From NCBI GenBank assembly GCA_027625915.1, contig JANTQA010000042.1, forward strand, positions 942,001 through 1,006,000: a stretch of 64,000 nt of DNA, written 5' to 3'. This stretch comes from Anaeramoeba flamelloides (Eukaryota > Metamonada > Anaeramoebidae). Below, piece after piece: positions 60,834 through 64,000 of this stretch (positions within the stretch are counted from its first letter, which is position 1; every line of letters begins with the position of its first letter). A model generated the notes under the pieces. That model worked only from the letters and a program-made list of their open reading frames with translations, was not told the DNA's origin and did not search any database. The position numbers and the translations under genes were made by a program.

Positions 60834-61411
60834 TAAGGTATTTCCAAAAAAGTGGGGCATTTTTTTTTACATTTCATAAAAAATCATCTTTTTTAGTAAA
60901 GTTATTCGTTAATTTACAATACTAAATTAATTTTAATATTAATACCAATCTAATCAATTACTATGATTTTTATTTCTTTGTTGAAAAATTTCCAAAAAAT
61001 GAAAAAAAAAAAAATTGTACTTTTTTTGGACAAAATAATGAATGACCAATTTCAATAATAAACAGGAAATATGACAAGGACACAAATTATTTTTTTAAAT
61101 TATAAAATGCAGTTCTATGTTTTCTATTCTATTTAAAATTTTTTTGAGATTTAACAAGTTATGAAAACGATTTTTTTGATCATAAAGAAAATAATAAACA
61201 CCAATTTTCAACTCTAAAAAATATCAGATACACTGAGATCAGAAAAATTAATATCTTTATTTATTTAATACAACACTAAAAAATAAATTAAATTATTATC
61301 AAGAACCAATAACTACGAGTTAATGAATTGGATATTTAAACCCTTTTTTGAAGTTTGAGTTTAATAAATATATTTTAAAATGAATTTGCCCAATTTCGGG
61401 AAAATAGTTTA
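60834..61411. mobile_element. 578-bp TIR element, copy 2 (partner 18908-19493)
   Basis: The left end taaggtatttccaaaaaagt is identical over the first 30 or so bases to copy 1. The body is collinear (ccaatttcaataa, gaaaataataaacaccaatt, ttgaagtttgag) with diverged sequence. The right end (gcccaatttcgggaaaatag) keeps only part of the terminal repeat. Confidence 0.65.
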
Positions 61412-62439
61412 TGTAGGGTAGGTAAGGGTGGTTAAATGGGGAGGCCATTATTATCTTTGCTCATATTTCGTAGGGGGTATCAACAATATTAGATTATTCA
61501 TGACAAATTGACAAATTAGTGATCAATTTATCTATTCACAAGAATGTAATTTATGGTAAATTTATTTGTTTTTTTTGCTGAGAATAGGAAATATTTCCGA
61601 AAAAATAAAAACTCGGGAAAATCCAAACATTCATGATAATCAAAATAAAGTTGTGATAATGTGTGAATTTTTTTGTGTTTTAATTAACGCTGAGTAAATG
61701 ACTTCAAAAGATAATTGACACTTCATAAAAATAGTTAAAATAATGTAATTGATACTTGTTATTTTGATTTTCTTGACAGAAGAAAAATATATCTTCAAAT
61801 TTTTGAGTTGGCTATAATATTTTTAAGAATAATTATTAAATTTGTAAAAAATGTTTTGATTCATGATAAAATAAGACTTGAAAGAAGTTGACCAAACTCC
61901 TGATAACCGTGGTTTCTCGTCTAAAAATCATTGTTTGGAACTGTCTGGGTATAGAAATGATGTAATTTCTGATTAATTATCTCTATTATTAGAAGCTATA
62001 TGGAACTTGGAACAATACATTCTTTTATCCACATCAAGTTACCCCTCACGTGTATTTTTCACTGAGATTTTTTGAGATTCAAGAAAGAAGTAAATCTTTT
62101 AAATCAGGAAGTGAGTTTTGACAATTTAATAAAAAAAAATAGATTATACTTTGTTCTTCAAATTGCCTTACTTTGGAAAATTAATTTTTACTAATTGGGG
62201 ATTTCAAACTTTATATCATCCTCGATAAGTGTCTTACCCTTGACCAATGAATTTACAAATAGTTTTTGAAGCTTAATCCTAAAGAAGAATAATAACAAAA
62301 AATATTAGTGAATAAAGCATAATTAAACCCAACTCATACTATTTAAAAGAAACTTTTAAAGTTGGCAAACATTGTGCCAGGAAAAAATAAAAGCAAAAAA
62401 GAACCAAAAAGAAATTTAGGTTTTTCACTGGGGATTGGA

Positions 62440-63860
62440 GTCAACCAAAGAGAAGTCTAAGATTACGGTTTGTTGTTATTATGTGTGGTCATATTAGTGT
62501 TACATTGTTTCAATAGTTTCTAAAAAATTGATTAGTAAATTAGTAATAAAAGTTGTTCTCATTAATTAAAAATGCTCCTTATAATAGTAATAAGCCGAAC
62601 AATTTCAGAAAAAAATCTAAATTTCACCACAAATTTAAAGCTTGGATTATCAATTTTCAGACGACAAATTTGTCATTATTTGTGTGAAGTTGAGAAAATA
62701 TATAATATATAATTCTTGATAGGGTGACATTTATAGCACCCAGAAAGAAAAATATTGTGCTTGTTGCCGAAAGAATAAGCCAAATTGTTTCAGTTATTAT
62801 TTGTTGAAATGAGAAGGTCTTCAGGAAAAAAAAACTAGAAAAAATGATAAAATATTTTATCAAGTTTTTTTTTCTTTTTTGTTTCCTTCAAGTTAGGAAA
62901 AAATTTAAATTCTAATAAAAGTATTAAAAGGAATTCCTCTTAATCAAAGATTTCATTTTTTCGAAATTACAATATTATTAAAAAAGTTATTTTCTTCATC
63001 CCTCTTAAAACTCTCAAAATAAATAACACTAGCCAATAACAACACCTTTTGAATTCTATTTTTTTTTTAATAAAAATCATAAATAGTTGATTAATTTTTT
63101 TCTAGAGAAAATTCACATTTCTTCAATCCATCTGTCTCTTCTATTTTTTATACATTTAGAAACTTTAACCAAAAAATCAACAATATATTTATCAAAAAAA
63201 AAAAAAAAAAAGTAAAAAACCCAATAATACATGTATTCAATAGAGTTTTATCTACCAAATATCTTTTTTTTTGTGGAAATAACTACTATAAATATTCCAA
63301 TAAAAACGCTCATTTTTTAGATTCTTTTTTTTTAGTTTAATTTTCAAAAAAAAAGTACTGCCTTATCATTTTGATAAATGTCGATTAATCGCTAAAAAAT
63401 TCTTTGTTTTTAAACAATTAAATTATTCAACCAATATATTTTTTGAACAAATTATTTCTGAAATATTAAAAATATACTGTTATAACAATTATCTTTATAA
63501 CAAGGAAACAAAACTAATTTAGTCTTGGGATTTTTTATGTTGATGATTATTGTATTAATCGTTGAAAGTAAAAATCAAAAAAATAGTTACTTTTGAAGGT
63601 TCTAAATCTGAATTCTTAAATACCAGGATATATGATTTTGGGTTTCTATTTTTAGATAGTGGAAATAGGAATTAAAAAAAAAATTGCCAAAATGAAAATT
63701 TTTAATAGAGATCATTACTGAAAAAAGTTATAATTTATTGTGCCTAATAAGATTTATAATAAATTTTTTAGAGCTATTTGATCCATGTAGTACGAATACC
63801 AATTACAGTCAATTATAAAATACTTTGATTATAGAGAAATCTATGTTGACCTTAATTCCC
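62440..63860 (+). repeat. dispersed repeat family, copy 2 (partner 9440-10200)
   Basis: The left block 62440-62600 matches 9440-9640, and the right block about 63380-63860 matches 9720-10200. About 700 bp in between (62640-63370) has no counterpart in copy 1, so it is either an insertion here or a deletion there. Confidence 0.5.
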
Positions 63861-64000
63861 AAATAAATTTTAAAAAAACATTTCTTTTTTCGAAGATATT
63901 CAATTTTTTTCGGATAAAACTTCTAAAGTCTTTCAATTCTGAGTTTAATGACCATTTTTTTTGCACAGTTTCAAGGTTTTTCAATCAATCATCATCATGT

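Larger units (their letters stand above)
60647..64000. other. gene-poor region with two repeat-family copies
   Basis: Downstream of METTL5 to the window edge. It holds the TIR element copy 60834-61411 and the repeat copy 62440-63860. An ORF at 62657-62863(-) is hydrophobic but unrecognised and lies inside the second repeat's extra segment. No supportable gene. Confidence 0.55.

Noticed and set aside
62657-62863. 68-codon hydrophobic ORF with two possible membrane helices
   Set aside because: It lies in a repeat copy, has no relatives I know, and hydrophobic readings are common by chance in T-rich DNA.
1-64000. tRNA, rRNA or CRISPR features
   Set aside because: No T-loop (GTTCRANNC) with a matching cloverleaf, no rRNA-like conserved stretch and no regular spaced direct repeats were seen.
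1-64000. LTR, Polinton or other virus-like elements
   Set aside because: No reverse transcriptase, integrase, polymerase-B or capsid-like frame was recognised; the repeats seen are short inverted-repeat DNA elements.

Overview
This is a very AT-rich, intron-bearing eukaryotic window. Eight gene loci can be supported. Coding exons stand out from the flanks by composition, all 16 modelled introns are GT-AG, and several proteins carry long Lys/Glu-rich or Asp/Glu-rich low-complexity inserts. The proteins (cullin, heterotrimeric G-alpha, PP2A-type phosphatase, V-ATPase c'', METTL5, BK-type channel, exomer-like ChAPs) are eukaryotic housekeeping and signalling proteins. The mix of about 80% AT, KEKE-type inserts and an exomer-like protein suggests a free-living amoeboid protist. 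An Anaeramoeba-like organism is my best guess; this is inference, and an amoebozoan cannot be excluded. || Layout: 371-801(-) is the 5' exon of a Slo/BK-type K+ channel that runs off the left edge. 5780-9208(+) is a ChAPs/exomer-type cargo adaptor. 14344-15258(+) is a PP6/PP4-type phosphatase. 20794-25476(-) is a nine-exon cullin-1. 32576-35335(-) is an orphan protein of 919 aa. 41506-46897(+) is a six-exon G-alpha subunit with one frame break in an A7 run. 50732-53227(-) is an 831-aa protein with a CH-like N-terminus and PH-like C-terminus. 54569-58813(-) is V-ATPase subunit c'' in two exons. 59625-60646(+) is METTL5 in three exons, divergent from the V-ATPase gene. || Long gene-poor stretches (about 1-5.7, 9.2-14.3, 15.3-20.8, 25.5-32.5, 35.3-41.5, 46.9-50.7 and 60.6-64 kb) and two giant introns (3.6 kb in G-alpha, 3.7 kb in V-ATPase c'') hold many fold-back or terminal-inverted-repeat elements and decayed dispersed repeats. 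At least five families occur more than once in the window. None carries a recognisable transposase, so they look like non-autonomous DNA transposons (MITE-like). || The genes do not form an operon or a single pathway. They are independent nuclear genes: ubiquitin ligase scaffold, phosphatase, G-protein signalling, trafficking, acidification and rRNA modification. I see no tRNA, rRNA or CRISPR array. No single new multi-gene system stands out. The most unusual features are the frame break in the G-alpha gene, the palindrome-rich mobile DNA packed into the giant introns, and a MITE sitting exactly at the centre of a larger palindrome near 37.6 kb.
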